Positions 1-9,352 of a stretch of DNA of 61,894 bases are shown in pieces; the first letter of the stretch is position 1; each line of letters opens with the position of its first letter. The notes below the pieces were generated by a model that was given only the letters and a program-made list of their open reading frames with translations, did not search any database and had not been told where the DNA came from. The stretch covers positions 1 through 61,894 of the forward strand of contig NZ_QOWC01000020.1 of assembly GCF_003574465.1 (NCBI RefSeq). Direction: 5' to 3'. This DNA is from Methylobacterium crusticola. GTDB taxonomy: Bacteria; Pseudomonadota; Alphaproteobacteria; Rhizobiales; Beijerinckiaceae. The position numbers and the translations under genes were made by a program.

Positions 1-156
1 GGCCGGCGCGGCGGCCGGCGACGCGGACCGGCGCGGCGCCTCCGGCTCGGAGAAGCGGTCGTGCGGCGCCTCGTCCAGCACCGCGTCGACGCCGGCCTCG
101 ACGTGGAAGTCGAGGTAGGAGAGGAGGTCGCGGCTGTCGGGAGCGTCGTGCGTCAT
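1..156 (-). CDS. Uracil-DNA glycosylase, family 4-like (5' part only)
   Basis: Only the first 52 codons are present; the gene runs off the left edge of the window. The protein begins MTHDAPDSRDLLSYLDFHVE and continues with an acidic segment and an Ala/Pro/Arg-rich linker. This N-terminal extension is characteristic of alphaproteobacterial family-4 uracil-DNA glycosylases, which carry an Fe-S cluster and remove uracil from DNA. The catalytic motifs lie outside the window, so the call rests on the N-terminal signature and on the neighbour: this gene commonly sits divergent to ETF-ubiquinone oxidoreductase in Rhizobiales. The ATG is at 154-156. Confidence 0.6.
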   Translation of the reverse strand, partial: MTHDAPDSRDLLSYLDFHVEAGVDAVLDEAPHDRFSEPEAPRRSASPAAAPA

Positions 157-386
157 CAGCCCGATGTGGCGGTTCCCGCGCCTGTGGACAACCACCGCGA
201 CACTGCGCGCGGCCCGCCCGCCCGGGCCGGCCACGCGCGCCGGCTTGCGCCCGGAGACACCTTGCGCCCGGAGACACGGCGTCGCACGGTCCCCAGATTG
301 GAACGGCTTGAGGCCGCTCTAGATCGTTTATATGTGAACGATCACGCCGGGGCGAGGTCCCGCGGGCCGCAGGGGAGGATGTCGGG

Positions 387-2051
387 ATGGAGTTGCCGGA
401 TCGCGAGGCGATGGACTTCGACGTGGTGGTCGTCGGGGCCGGCCCGGCGGGGTTGGCTGCCGCCATCCACCTGAAGCAGCTCGCCGCGGAGGCGGGTTCG
501 GAGGTCTCCGTGGTGGTGGTGGAGAAGGGCGGCGAGGTCGGCGCCCACATCCTGTCGGGCGCGGTGATCGACCCGAGCGGCCTCGACCGGCTGCTGCCCG
601 AGTGGCGCGAGGACCCGGACCGTCCGCTCAAGACCGAGGTGGTCAAGGACGAGTTCATGTTCCTCGGCCCGGCCGGCGGCATCGCCCTGCCGAACATCGC
701 CTTCCCGAAGCTGATGAGCAACCACGGCAACTTCGTCGGCTCTCTCTCCAACGTCGCCAAGTACCTCGGCCGGAAGGCGGAGGAGCTCGGCGTCGAGATC
801 TATCCGGGCTTCCCGGCGGCCGAGATCCTGTACGACGAGGCCGGCGCCGTGGCGGGCGTCGCCACGGGCGACCTCGGCATCGGCCGGGGCGGCGACCCGC
901 GGGACGACTTCACCCGCGGCATGGAGCTGCGCGCCAAGTACACGGTGTTCGGCGAGGGCGCCCGCGGCTCGCTCACCAAGCGCCTGATCGACCGCTACCG
1001 GCTCAACCAGCACTCCGACCACCAGAAGTACGGCCTCGGCGTGAAGGAGCTGTGGCAGGTCAGGCCGGACGCGTTCCGGCCCGGGCTCGTGCAGCACACC
1101 ATGGGCTGGCCGCTGCCGAACCGGGCCGGCGGCGGCTCCTGGCTCTACCACTTCGACGACCACCTCGTGTCGGTGGGCTTCGTCACGCACCTGAACTACG
1201 AGAACCCGACCCTGTCGCCGTTCGAGGAGTTCCAGCGCTTCAAGACCCACCCGATGATCCGGGAGGTGTTCGAGGGGGCCAAGCGCATCGGCTACGGCGC
1301 CCGGGCGATCATGGAGGGCGGCTGGCAGTCGGTGCCCAAGCTCGTCTTCCCGGGCGGCTGCCTCGTCGGCGACTCGGCGGGCTTCGTCAACGTGCCGCGC
1401 ATCAAGGGCTCGCACAACGCGGTCCTGTCCGGCATCCAGGCCGCCGCGGCGATCCACGGGGCGCTCAGGGACGGGCGCGCGCAGGACGAGCTCTCGGATT
1501 ACGAGCACGGCTGGCGCGCGAGCCCGATCGGCTACGACCTGAAGCGGGTGCGCAACGTCAAGCCGCTGTGGTCGCGCTACGGCACGCTGGTCGGCATCGG
1601 CCTCGGCGGCGTCGACATGTGGCTGAACGAGCTCGCCGGCCTGTCGCTGTTCGGCACGATGAGCCACGGCAAGCCGGACTACGCCTGCACCAAGCCCCTG
1701 AAGGACGTGAGGCCGATCAAGTACCCCAAGCCCGACGGGGTGCTGACCTTCGACCGGCTGTCCTCGGTCTACCTCTCGAACACCAACCACGAGGAGGACC
1801 AGCCGCCCCACCTCCAGGTCAAGGACGCTGCGCTCCAGAAGCGCTCGGAGCACGACGTCTTCGGCGGTCCCTCGGCCCGCTACTGCCCGGCCGGGGTCTA
1901 CGAGTGGATCGAGGAGGGCGCCGAGCCCCGCTACCAGATCAACGCCCAGAACTGCGTCCACTGCAAGACGTGCGACATCAAGGACCCGAACCAGAACATC
2001 AACTGGGTCACCCCGGAGGGGCCGGGCGGGCCGAACTACATCAACATGTGA
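387..2051 (+). CDS. Electron transfer flavoprotein-ubiquinone oxidoreductase
   Basis: This inner-membrane-associated flavoprotein passes electrons from reduced ETF (from acyl-CoA and amine dehydrogenases) to ubiquinone. The 554-residue length is normal for ETF-QO. An FAD-binding VVVGAGPAGLAAAIHL motif lies near residues 13-28. The C-terminal third has an isolated Cys (RYCPAG) and a NCVHCKTCDIKDP motif, giving the four Cys ligands of the [4Fe-4S] cluster. The ATG at 387 is chosen because GGGGAGG lies about 8 bases upstream; an in-frame ATG at 411 is the alternative. It is transcribed away from the uracil-DNA glycosylase gene. Its fatty-acid oxidation role fits the acyl-CoA genes that follow. 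Confidence 0.95.
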   Translation: MELPDREAMDFDVVVVGAGPAGLAAAIHLKQLAAEAGSEVSVVVVEKGGEVGAHILSGAVIDPSGLDRLLPEWREDPDRPLKTEVVKDEFMFLGPAGGIALPNIAFPKLMSNHGNFVGSLSNVAKYLGRKAEELGVEIYPGFPAAEILYDEAGAVAGVATGDLGIGRGGDPRDDFTRGMELRAKYTVFGEGARGSLTKRLIDRYRLNQHSDHQKYGLGVKELWQVRPDAFRPGLVQHTMGWPLPNRAGGGSWLYHFDDHLVSVGFVTHLNYENPTLSPFEEFQRFKTHPMIREVFEGAKRIGYGARAIMEGGWQSVPKLVFPGGCLVGDSAGFVNVPRIKGSHNAVLSGIQAAAAIHGALRDGRAQDELSDYEHGWRASPIGYDLKRVRNVKPLWSRYGTLVGIGLGGVDMWLNELAGLSLFGTMSHGKPDYACTKPLKDVRPIKYPKPDGVLTFDRLSSVYLSNTNHEEDQPPHLQVKDAALQKRSEHDVFGGPSARYCPAGVYEWIEEGAEPRYQINAQNCVHCKTCDIKDPNQNINWVTPEGPGGPNYINM

Positions 2052-2115
2052 GCGCGGTCCCCGGAGTGCCGCGGGCGCTCCGGGGCCGGGCCGCCGGGAG
2101 CCGGGCCCGCGCGCC

Positions 2116-2340
2116 CTACCCGGCCGGCCGCGGCCCGTCGGGCTGGGCGTTGCGCGCCTCGGCGCATTTCGGGCAGAGCTGACGCTTGGCCGGGTAGGCC
2201 GCGACCGCCATGGCGCCGCCGAAGCTCACCACGTGGCCGCATTCCAGCACGTTCGCGACGCGCTGGTCGGGATCGTCCCGGTCGCCGGCCGGATAGCAGC
2301 GCACCGCCACCACGCGGCGCATCGGTATGTCGGAGGTCAT
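2116..2340 (-). CDS. Small conserved-looking protein with Cys/His pairs
   Basis: A 74-residue protein beginning MTSDIPMRRVVAVRCYP. It contains a Cys-Gly-His (ECGH) near the middle and a CPKC near the C-terminus, a spacing that could form a small zinc ribbon. It is convergent with ETF-QO, whose stop lies 64 bases away. A longer reading exists upstream, but the ATG at 2340 is preferred because the extension is low-complexity Arg/Gly. No family is recognised; the coding call rests on a coherent composition with several spaced Cys and His residues. Confidence 0.5.
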   Translation of the reverse strand: MTSDIPMRRVVAVRCYPAGDRDDPDQRVANVLECGHVVSFGGAMAVAAYPAKRQLCPKCAEARNAQPDGPRPAG

Positions 2341-2485
2341 GTCCGGGCCTCGTCGCCTCAGCGGGTTTCGGGAAGAGCGGTGCCCCGCGGCGGCCCGCCG
2401 GCCGCCCGCGACCCCGCGCGCGTCGCGGCGCCGTCCCCTAGCACGGGGACGGCCGCCGGGCCGGCCCGCATCGTGTCGCACGGCC

Positions 2486-3280
2486 TCACCGGCCCGCGAA
2501 CCGGGCCGGGCGCTTGGCCAGGAACGCGTCGACGCCCTCGCGGAAATCGGCCGTGGCGGCGCAGGCCTGGAAGCTCTCGGCCTCGGCCGCGAGCTGCTCC
2601 GGCAGGGTCCGGTCGAGGGAGCCGCGCAGGAGCCGCTTCATCGCCCCGAGCGCGACCGTCGGCCCGTCGGCGAGGCGGTCGGCCAGCCGCTCGGTCTCGG
2701 CGGCGAGGTCGGCCGCCGGCACCACCCGGTTGACGAGGGACAGGCGCAGGGCCTCCGCGGCGTCGTAGGTGCCGCTCAGGAGGGCGATCTCCATCGCCTT
2801 GCGCAGGCCCACCACCCGCGGCAGCGACCAGCTCGCGCCGCCGTCCGCGCTGGTGCCGAGGCGGGTGTAGGCGAGCGTCACCGCGATGTCGTCGGCCGCG
2901 ATGGCGAGGTCGGCCGCGAGCATCAGGCTCACGCCCGCCCCCGCGACCGCGCCGTGGACGCTGGCCAGGAGGGGCTTGTCCATGGTGGCGAGGACCTGGA
3001 GCGTCTCGTGGAACGGCGCGATCAGCCGGCCGATCACCGCCGGGGCATCGCCGCCCGCGCGCTGGAACGAGCCGATGTCCCCGCCCGCCATGAAGGCCCG
3101 GCCGCTCCCGGCCAGCACCACGGCGCGCACGCCGGCATCCGCCGCCACGTCCCGGGCGGCGGCCAGGAACTCCCCGACCATCGTCTGGTCGAGGGCGTTC
3201 AGCACGGCGGGCCGGTTCAGCGTCAGGGTCGCGACGGCCCCGCGGCGGGCGACCCGGAGGGTCGGCGCGTCAGGCGGCAT
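2486..3280 (-). CDS. Enoyl-CoA hydratase/isomerase family protein
   Basis: A 264-residue crotonase-fold protein. The two oxyanion-hole loops are visible as AFMAGGDIGSF (about residues 63-73) and GAGVSLMLAADLA (about 114-126). The segment TSADGGASWSLPRVVG is the PaaG-type version of the active-site loop, with Asp where classical hydratases have Glu, so the reaction may be a double-bond isomerisation rather than plain hydration. The start overlaps the end of the acyl-CoA synthetase gene by 11 bases, so the two are one transcription unit: the ligase activates an acid to its CoA ester and this enzyme acts on an unsaturated CoA intermediate. The true substrate is not visible. Confidence 0.88.
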   Translation of the reverse strand: MPPDAPTLRVARRGAVATLTLNRPAVLNALDQTMVGEFLAAARDVAADAGVRAVVLAGSGRAFMAGGDIGSFQRAGGDAPAVIGRLIAPFHETLQVLATMDKPLLASVHGAVAGAGVSLMLAADLAIAADDIAVTLAYTRLGTSADGGASWSLPRVVGLRKAMEIALLSGTYDAAEALRLSLVNRVVPAADLAAETERLADRLADGPTVALGAMKRLLRGSLDRTLPEQLAAEAESFQACAATADFREGVDAFLAKRPARFAGR

Positions 3281-4853
3281 GGGTGGCCTCCCGGTCCTCG
3301 GCGTACTCGGCGCGCAGCGCGCGCTTGAGGAGCTTGCCGGCGGTGTTGCGCGGCAGGTCGTCCCGGAACAGGATGCGCTTGGGCACCTTGAACGGCGCCA
3401 GGCCCTGCCGGCAATGGGCGATCAGGCCCTCGGCGTCGGCCTCGTGGCCGGGGCGCAGGACCACGACGGCCGTCACCGCCTCGATCCATTTCGGGTCCGG
3501 CAGGGCGATCACCGCCACCTCCGACACGGCCGGGTGGGTGAACAGCGCCTCCTCCACCTCCCGGCTCGCCACCATGGTGCCGCCGGTCTTGATCACGTCC
3601 TTCATCCGGTCGACCACGTAGAGGTAGCCCTCGGCATCCATCACCCCGACGTCGCCGGAGTGGAACCAGCCGCCCTCGAACGCCTCCCGGGTCTCCTCCG
3701 GCTTGTCCCAGTAGCCGACCATCAGCTGGGGCGAGCGGTGGACGATCTCGCCCTGCTCGCCGGGGGCGACGTCGCGCATCGCGGCGTCGACGACCCGGGT
3801 CTCGACGTTGAGCACGGGCCGCCCGGCCGAGGAGGGCCGGGCGTCGTGCTCCTCGGGCCGCAGCACCGTGGCGAGGGGGGCGATCTCGCTCTGGCCGTAG
3901 CAGTTGAAGGCCTGCGCCCCCGGCAGGCGCCGGCGCAGCTCCTCGAGCACCGGGACCGGCATGATCGAGGCGCCGTAATAGACGTGGCGCAGGGAGGCGA
4001 GGTCCCGCCGGGCGAAGTCGGGATGGCGCAGGAGGCTGATCCAGACCGTCGGGGGCGCGAAGAACGAGGTGATGCGGTGCTGCTCGATCAAGGCGAGGCA
4101 CGCCTCGGGCGCCGGCGCCTCGATCAGGATCGTCGCGGCCCCGACCAGCATCTGGGGCATGGTGAAGCAGTGCATCTGCGCCGAGTGGTAGAGCGGCAGG
4201 GCGGCGAGGGCCCGGTCGTGGGGCCCGAAGCCGAGCTCGACGGTGCAGCTCAGGTACTCGGCGATCAGGCCCCGGTGGGTCATCATGGCGCCCTTGGGCG
4301 CCGCCGTGGTGCCGGAGGTGTAGAGGAGCTGCGCCAGGTCCTCGTCGCCGGCGGGCGCGTCGGCCGGCTCGGCCGCGGGAGCGCCGGCCGCCGTCGCGAG
4401 GGCGAGCACGTCGAGCCCCTCCCCGCCCGCGAAGGTCGCGCTCGCGAGCGCGCCGCAGGCCTCCGCCACGGTGCCGGCGAGGGCCGGGTCGTGGACCAGC
4501 AGGCGGGCGCCGGACTGCTCGACGATGTAGCGCAGCTCGCGCCCGGTCAGCGCGTAGTTGATCGGCACGTGGACGAGGCCGGCGCGGGTGCAGGCGAGCC
4601 AGAGCAGGACGTAGGCGTCCGAGTTGCGGCCGTAGGCGCCGACCCGGTCCCCCGGCGCGAGGCCGGACGCCGCGAGCCCGGCGGCGACCCGGTCGGCGGC
4701 GCGGTCGAGCTCGGCGAAGCTCCAGGCGCGGTCGCCGAAGGCCAGGGCCGGCCGCGCCCCGTGCCGTCGCGCCGTCCGCCGGAAGGCGTCCGCGATGGTG
4801 TTGCGGCGCGCCCGCGCGCCGACCGCCTCCCTGGCGACTTCGTGCCGTCCCAT
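3270..4853 (-). CDS. AMP-dependent acyl-CoA synthetase (class I adenylate-forming)
   Basis: This 527-residue enzyme converts a carboxylic acid, ATP and CoA to acyl-CoA, AMP and PPi. The P-loop-like motif LLYTSGTTAAPKG lies near residue 176. Further motifs are YGQSEI, the GWFHSGDVGVMDAEGYLYVVDR hinge region, and a C-terminal NTAGKLLKR carrying the catalytic lysine. Length and motifs fit fatty-acyl or aryl-CoA ligases. It is the first gene of a two-gene unit with the enoyl-CoA hydratase. The ATG at 4853 gives MGRHEVAREAVG; the upstream extension is non-conserved Pro/Arg-rich sequence. The chain length or aromatic nature of the substrate cannot be read from the sequence. Confidence 0.9.
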   Translation of the reverse strand: MGRHEVAREAVGARARRNTIADAFRRTARRHGARPALAFGDRAWSFAELDRAADRVAAGLAASGLAPGDRVGAYGRNSDAYVLLWLACTRAGLVHVPINYALTGRELRYIVEQSGARLLVHDPALAGTVAEACGALASATFAGGEGLDVLALATAAGAPAAEPADAPAGDEDLAQLLYTSGTTAAPKGAMMTHRGLIAEYLSCTVELGFGPHDRALAALPLYHSAQMHCFTMPQMLVGAATILIEAPAPEACLALIEQHRITSFFAPPTVWISLLRHPDFARRDLASLRHVYYGASIMPVPVLEELRRRLPGAQAFNCYGQSEIAPLATVLRPEEHDARPSSAGRPVLNVETRVVDAAMRDVAPGEQGEIVHRSPQLMVGYWDKPEETREAFEGGWFHSGDVGVMDAEGYLYVVDRMKDVIKTGGTMVASREVEEALFTHPAVSEVAVIALPDPKWIEAVTAVVVLRPGHEADAEGLIAHCRQGLAPFKVPKRILFRDDLPRNTAGKLLKRALRAEYAEDREATHAA

Positions 4854-4942
4854 CCCGTCGATCCCTCCCGCCGCGCCGTTCGCCGCGGCGCTGCCGCCCG
4901 CGCGGTCCGGGCGGCAGCCTCGTGCAGAGACCGGCCGGATGC

Positions 4943-5022
4943 AAGCGGGGTCGTGATCGGCTCCCCCGGGGTCGTCATCCGGCCCCCGGGGTCGTCATCC
5001 GGCCCCCAGGGTGGCATCCTGG
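4943..5022. repeat. Four-copy 20-bp tandem repeat upstream of the RidA gene
   Basis: Two perfect 20-base units (cccccggggtcgtcatccgg) lie at 4963-4982 and 4983-5002. They are flanked by degenerate copies at 4943-4962 and 5003-5022. The array lies in the gap between the divergent acyl-CoA synthetase and RidA genes and ends 24 bases before the RidA ATG. It may affect expression or simply be a slippage product. Confidence 0.75.
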
Positions 5023-5046
5023 CGCCGCACAAGGGGGGAGCCCGCC

Positions 5047-5511
5047 ATGACACCGGACGAGAACCTCGCGCGCCTCGGCCTCGCCCTGCCGGCAGTGCCC
5101 GTGCCGGTCGCCAACTACGTGCCCTACCGGCTCGTCGGGGACCTGCTCTACCTCTCGGGCCAGGGCCCGAAGCGGCCGGACGGCACGTACAGGCGGGGCC
5201 GGCTCGGCCGCGACGCCACGATCGAGGAGGGCTACGCCGACGCCCGCCTCGCGGGCCTGCAGCTCCTCGCGGTGGCGAAGGCGGCGCTGGGCGACCTCGG
5301 CCGGATCAGGGCCGTGGTGAAGCTCCTCGGGATGGTCAACGCCGAGCCCGACTTCGCCGACCACCCGAAGGTGATCAACGGCTGCTCGGACCTCCTGGTC
5401 GAGGTGCTGGGCGAGGCCGGCCGCCACGCGCGCTCGGCCGTCGGCATGGGCTCGCTGCCGAACGCCATGACGGTCGAGGTCGAGGCCATCCTCCAGGTGG
5501 GGCCGGGCTGA
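5047..5511 (+). CDS. RidA/YjgF family protein
   Basis: A 154-residue member of the RidA family, which hydrolyses reactive enamine/imine intermediates released by PLP enzymes or has related roles. The YLSGQGP segment near residue 37, the LGDLGRIRAVVKLLGMVN core and the C-terminal RSAVGMGSLPNAMTVEVEAIL with the conserved Arg are all present. Many RidA proteins are about 130 residues; this is the slightly longer YjgF-like subgroup. The ATG at 5047 follows AAGGGGGGAG at 5031-5040, a good ribosome binding site, which rules out the start 36 bases upstream. The specific substrate is unknown. Confidence 0.88.
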   Translation: MTPDENLARLGLALPAVPVPVANYVPYRLVGDLLYLSGQGPKRPDGTYRRGRLGRDATIEEGYADARLAGLQLLAVAKAALGDLGRIRAVVKLLGMVNAEPDFADHPKVINGCSDLLVEVLGEAGRHARSAVGMGSLPNAMTVEVEAILQVGPG

Positions 5512-5632
5512 GCCGGAGACGCGCCCGTCGCGACGGCCGCGGCGGTCGAGCCTCCGGTCCGGCCGCGCCGGAACGAAGACCCGCGAGCGGCACCCGGGGG
5601 CCGCGCGGTCGGGTCTTGCCCCGGGCGCGCCC

Positions 5633-7492
5633 TCACGCGGCGGCGGCCGGGACCGCCGCCTCCCATTCGGGCCCCCAGACCTGCACGGCGTGGCCGGGGG
5701 AGACCTCGCGGTAGAGGCGCTCGGGCGGGACGTAGCCGACCGGCCGGATCGGGCTCTTGATCTCGTCGCTGCGCACCGCGTGCATCTGCCGGCGCCGGCC
5801 CGGGTCGGGCACCGGGACGGCGGCGAGGAGCTTGCGCGTGTAGGGGTGCTGGGGCGCGCCGAAGATCGCCGCGCGGGGGCCGATCTCGACGATCTCGCCG
5901 AGATACATCACGGCGACCCGGTGGCTCACCCGCTCCACCACCGCCATGTCGTGGGAGATGAACAGGTAGGCGAGGCCGAGGCTCGCCTGGAGGTCCAGCA
6001 TCAGGTTGACGACCTGCGCCTTCACCGAGACGTCGAGGGCCGAGACCGACTCGTCGGCCACGATCAGCCGCGGCTCCACGGCGAGCGCCCGGGCGATGCA
6101 GATGCGCTGGCGCTGCCCGCCCGAGAACTCGTGGGGGTAGCGCCCCGCCATCTCGGGCTTGAGGCCGACCCGGCGCAGGAGGTCGGCGGCCCGGTCGCCG
6201 GCCTCGCGGCGGGAGGCGAGCCGGTTGATCAGGAGCGGCTCGGCGATGGCCGCCCCGACGCTCATGCGCGGGTCCAGGCTCGCGAACGGGTCCTGGAAGA
6301 TCATCTGCATGCGCCGGCGCCGCTCGCGCAGGTCGGCCGGGGCGAGCGCGAGGATGTCCTCGCCGTCGAGGAGCACCGAGCCCGAGAGCGGCTCGATCAG
6401 CCGGAGCACCGAGCGGCCGGTGGTGGACTTTCCGCAGCCCGACTCGCCGACGAGCGCCAGGGTCTCGCCGGCGCGCAGGGAGAAGGACACGTTCTCGACG
6501 GCGTGCACCCGGCCGCGCACCCGCGACAGCAGGCCGCCGCGGATCTCGAAGCGCGTGGTCAGGTCGCGCACCTCGAGCACCGGGCGCCCCTCCGGCGCCA
6601 CGGTGTCGGGCATGTCGGGCACCACCTCGGGCTCCCCGGTGACCCGGTCGACGATCGGGAAGCGCGTCGGGTGCGGGCGGCCCCGCATGGAGCCGAGGCG
6701 CGGCACGGCGGCGAGCAGGGCCCGGCTGTAGGGGTGGGTCGGGCGGCGGAAGATGTCGTCCGTCGGCCCGCTCTCCACCGCCCGCCCGTCGACCATCACG
6801 ACGGTGCGGTCGGCGATCTCCGCCACCACGCCCATGTCGTGGGTGATGAAGAGGACCGACATGTCCTCCTCGTCCTGGAGCAGCTTGATCAGGTCGAGGA
6901 TCTGGGCCTGGATGGTGACGTCGAGGGCGGTCGTCGGCTCGTCCGCGATGAGGAGCTTCGGCCGGCAGGCGAGCGCCATCGCGATCATCACCCGCTGGCG
7001 CATGCCCCCCGAGAAGCGGTGGGGGTAGTCGTGGACCCGCGAGGCCGCGCCCGGAATGCGGACCTTGTCGAACAGCCGCACCGTCTCGGCCTCGGCCGCG
7101 GCCCGCGACAGGCCGCGGTGCAGCATCAGGGCCTCGGCGATCTGGAAGCCGACGGTGAGCACCGGGTTGAGGCTCGTCATCGGCTCCTGGAAGATCATCG
7201 CGACGTCGTCGCCCCGGATGCGCCGCATCGCGGGCTCGGGCAGGCCCAGGAGGTCGCGGCCCTCGAGCAGGACGCGGCCGCCGATCCGGCTCGAGTCCCG
7301 CGGCGTCAGCCGCATGATCGAGAGGGCGGTCACGCTCTTGCCGGAGCCCGACTCGCCCACGAGGGCCACGGTCTCCCTCGGGCCGATCTCGAAGGAGACG
7401 CCGTGCACCACCGGGCGCCAGGCGCGCTCGACGCGGAACGCGACCGTGAGGTCCTGGACCGAGAGGATCGGGGTCATGGGGCGCTCGCTCAC
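5633..7492 (-). CDS. Dipeptide/oligopeptide-type ABC transporter, fused double ATPase
   Basis: A 619-residue protein carrying two complete nucleotide-binding domains, equivalent to DppD and DppF fused (GsiA-like). Domain 1 (about residues 5-260) has Walker A GESGSGKS, signature FSGGMRQR and Walker [13 protein letters not shown]. Domain 2 (about 325-590) has [20 protein letters not shown] and [12 protein letters not shown]. Each is followed by the HPY-type C-terminal extension ([16 protein letters not shown]). It energises import by the two permeases directly upstream. Its ATG overlaps the permease stop by 4 bases (ATGA), supporting the start at 7492. It is the last gene of a four-gene operon; the ligand is a small peptide or similar solute by family, not proven. 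Confidence 0.93.
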   Translation of the reverse strand: MSERPMTPILSVQDLTVAFRVERAWRPVVHGVSFEIGPRETVALVGESGSGKSVTALSIMRLTPRDSSRIGGRVLLEGRDLLGLPEPAMRRIRGDDVAMIFQEPMTSLNPVLTVGFQIAEALMLHRGLSRAAAEAETVRLFDKVRIPGAASRVHDYPHRFSGGMRQRVMIAMALACRPKLLIADEPTTALDVTIQAQILDLIKLLQDEEDMSVLFITHDMGVVAEIADRTVVMVDGRAVESGPTDDIFRRPTHPYSRALLAAVPRLGSMRGRPHPTRFPIVDRVTGEPEVVPDMPDTVAPEGRPVLEVRDLTTRFEIRGGLLSRVRGRVHAVENVSFSLRAGETLALVGESGCGKSTTGRSVLRLIEPLSGSVLLDGEDILALAPADLRERRRRMQMIFQDPFASLDPRMSVGAAIAEPLLINRLASRREAGDRAADLLRRVGLKPEMAGRYPHEFSGGQRQRICIARALAVEPRLIVADESVSALDVSVKAQVVNLMLDLQASLGLAYLFISHDMAVVERVSHRVAVMYLGEIVEIGPRAAIFGAPQHPYTRKLLAAVPVPDPGRRRQMHAVRSDEIKSPIRPVGYVPPERLYREVSPGHAVQVWGPEWEAAVPAAAA

Positions 7493-8418
7493 AGGACGCG
7501 GCGCGGGTCGAGGGCGTCGCGCAGCCCGTCACCGATGAAGTTGATCGACAGGACCGTCAGGAAGATCGCGGCGCCCGGGAAGAGCGCCCAGTGGGGGGCG
7601 ACGTCGAGGTGGTCCTTGGCGTCGAAGAGCAGGCGGCCCCAGGTCGGGATGTCGGGCGGGAAGCCGAGGCCGAGGAAGGACAGGGTCGATTCCGCGATGA
7701 TCGCGGCCGAGACCTCGATCGTCGCCGCGACGATCACCGGCCCGATCGCGTTCGGCAGGATGTGGCGCGTGACGAGGTGCCAGGCGCCGGCGCCCTGCGA
7801 GCGGGCGGCCTCGATGAACTCCTTCTCGCGCAGGGACAGGAACTGGGCCCGCACGAGCCGGGCCACCGGCATCCAGCGCAGGCCCCCGATCACCACGACG
7901 ATCATCACGAACACCCCGCCCTCGAGGCCGAAGACCTGCTTCAGGCGGTCGCGGAACAGGTAGATCACGAGGAGCAGGAGCGGCAGCTGCGGCAGCGACA
8001 GGAACAGGTCGGTGAGCCACATCAGCGCCGGGTCGAGGAAGCGGCGCGACATGCCGGCGACGGCGCCCACCGCGACGCCGACGACCGTCGCCACCGCCAT
8101 CGCGGCGAAGCCCACCGCCAGCGAGATGCGCCCGCCGGAGATCATCCGGGCGAGCAGGTCCTGGCCGAGATCGTCGGTGCCGAACGGGTGCTGCCAGGAC
8201 GGTCCCTGCAGCATGGCCGAGAAGTCGATGTCGTCGATGGCGACCGGCCAGAGCAGGCCGCCGACGAGCACCCCCATGACCAGGACCGCGAGGACGAGCA
8301 CGCTCACGACCGCGAGCCGGTGACGCCGGAAGCGCCGCCAGGTGTCCCGGCCCGACGCCGCCGGGGCCGCGACCGGGGCCGCCTCAGCGGAAGGAGATGC
8401 GAGGGTCGAGCCAGCCAT
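7489..8418 (-). CDS. ABC transporter permease, DppC/GsiD type
   Basis: A 309-residue inner-membrane permease with an N-terminal transmembrane segment ([20 protein letters not shown]) and about five more helices. The binding-protein-dependent transport EAA-like loop appears as [22 protein letters not shown], which contacts the ATPase. DppC-type N-terminal and core regions fit the normal length. The 5' end overlaps the DppB-type gene by 35 bases and the stop overlaps the ATPase start by 4 bases, indicating strict cotranslation. Confidence 0.92.
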   Translation of the reverse strand: MAGSTLASPSAEAAPVAAPAASGRDTWRRFRRHRLAVVSVLVLAVLVMGVLVGGLLWPVAIDDIDFSAMLQGPSWQHPFGTDDLGQDLLARMISGGRISLAVGFAAMAVATVVGVAVGAVAGMSRRFLDPALMWLTDLFLSLPQLPLLLLVIYLFRDRLKQVFGLEGGVFVMIVVVIGGLRWMPVARLVRAQFLSLREKEFIEAARSQGAGAWHLVTRHILPNAIGPVIVAATIEVSAAIIAESTLSFLGLGFPPDIPTWGRLLFDAKDHLDVAPHWALFPGAAIFLTVLSINFIGDGLRDALDPRRVL

Positions 8419-9343
8419 ACAACAGGTCCGCGACGAGGTTGAACAGGACGACGAGGCAGGCGAACACGAAGGTCACCGCCATCACGACCGGCGTGTCGTT
8501 GGCCAGCATGGCGTTGATGAGGAGCGAGCCGATGCCCGGCACGCGGAAGATCTGCTCGGTCACGATGGCGCCGCCGAACACCGCCGGGATCTGGAGCGCC
8601 ACCAGGGTGACGACCGGGATCAGGGCGTTGCGGGCGATGTGGCGCAGGGTCACGGCCCCGTCGCTCAGCCCCTTGGCGCGGGCCGTGGTGACGTAGTCGA
8701 GGCGCGCCACGTCGAGGACCGAGGCGCGCACGTAGCGGGTGTAGGAGGCGGCCTGGAAGAAGCCCAGCACCGCCACCGGCATGATCGCCTGCCGGACGTG
8801 CTCCCAGTACCAGTGCCAGCCCGTCGCCGCGACGTCGGCCTGGTAGACGAAGGGCAGCCAGTCGAGCTTGATGCTGAACAGGAGGATGAACAGGAGGCCG
8901 GTGAAGAAGGTCGGCAGCGAGAAGCCCACGAAGGCCAGCGTGTTGGCGACCTGGTCGAAGACCGAGTAGGGCCGGATCGCCGCCAGGATGCCGACCGGCA
9001 CCGCGATCAGGAGCGCCAGCACCTGGGACGAGCCGACGACGAAGAGCGTGGTCGGCAGGCGCTGCAGGATCAGGTCGTCGACGTCGATCCGGCTGGCGAA
9101 GGAGAAGCCCCAGTCGCCGTGCAGCATCGCCACGAGCCAGCGCAGGTAGCGCACGAGGAGCGGATCATCGAGGCCGAACTTGAGCCTGAGCGCGGCCCGG
9201 ACCTCCGGCGGCACGTTGGGATTGCTCGCCAGCTCCCCGAACGGGTCGCCCGGCGCGAGCGCCAGGACGGTGAACAGGATCAGGCTGATCCCGACGAGGC
9301 TCGGGATCGCGATCAGGAGCCGCCGCAGCAGGTAGGCGCCCAT
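8384..9343 (-). CDS. ABC transporter permease, DppB/GsiC type
   Basis: A 319-residue permease opening MGAYLLRRLLIAIPSLVGIS, the usual DppB N-terminus. The periplasmic GDPFGELASNPNVPPEVRAAL segment is diagnostic of the DppB family. The coupling loop is TTARAKGLSDGAVTLRHIARNALIP. It pairs with the DppC-type permease to form the channel. It starts 9 bases after the stop of the periplasmic binding protein gene, within the same operon. Confidence 0.93.
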   Translation of the reverse strand: MGAYLLRRLLIAIPSLVGISLILFTVLALAPGDPFGELASNPNVPPEVRAALRLKFGLDDPLLVRYLRWLVAMLHGDWGFSFASRIDVDDLILQRLPTTLFVVGSSQVLALLIAVPVGILAAIRPYSVFDQVANTLAFVGFSLPTFFTGLLFILLFSIKLDWLPFVYQADVAATGWHWYWEHVRQAIMPVAVLGFFQAASYTRYVRASVLDVARLDYVTTARAKGLSDGAVTLRHIARNALIPVVTLVALQIPAVFGGAIVTEQIFRVPGIGSLLINAMLANDTPVVMAVTFVFACLVVLFNLVADLLYGWLDPRISFR

Positions 9344-9352
9344 CCCCTGTCC

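Noticed and set aside
2886..5714. A 942-codon plus-strand frame antisense to the enoyl-CoA hydratase and acyl-CoA synthetase genes.
   Set aside because: It is Ala/Arg/Gly-rich without any motif, whereas the minus-strand frames show complete enzyme signatures.
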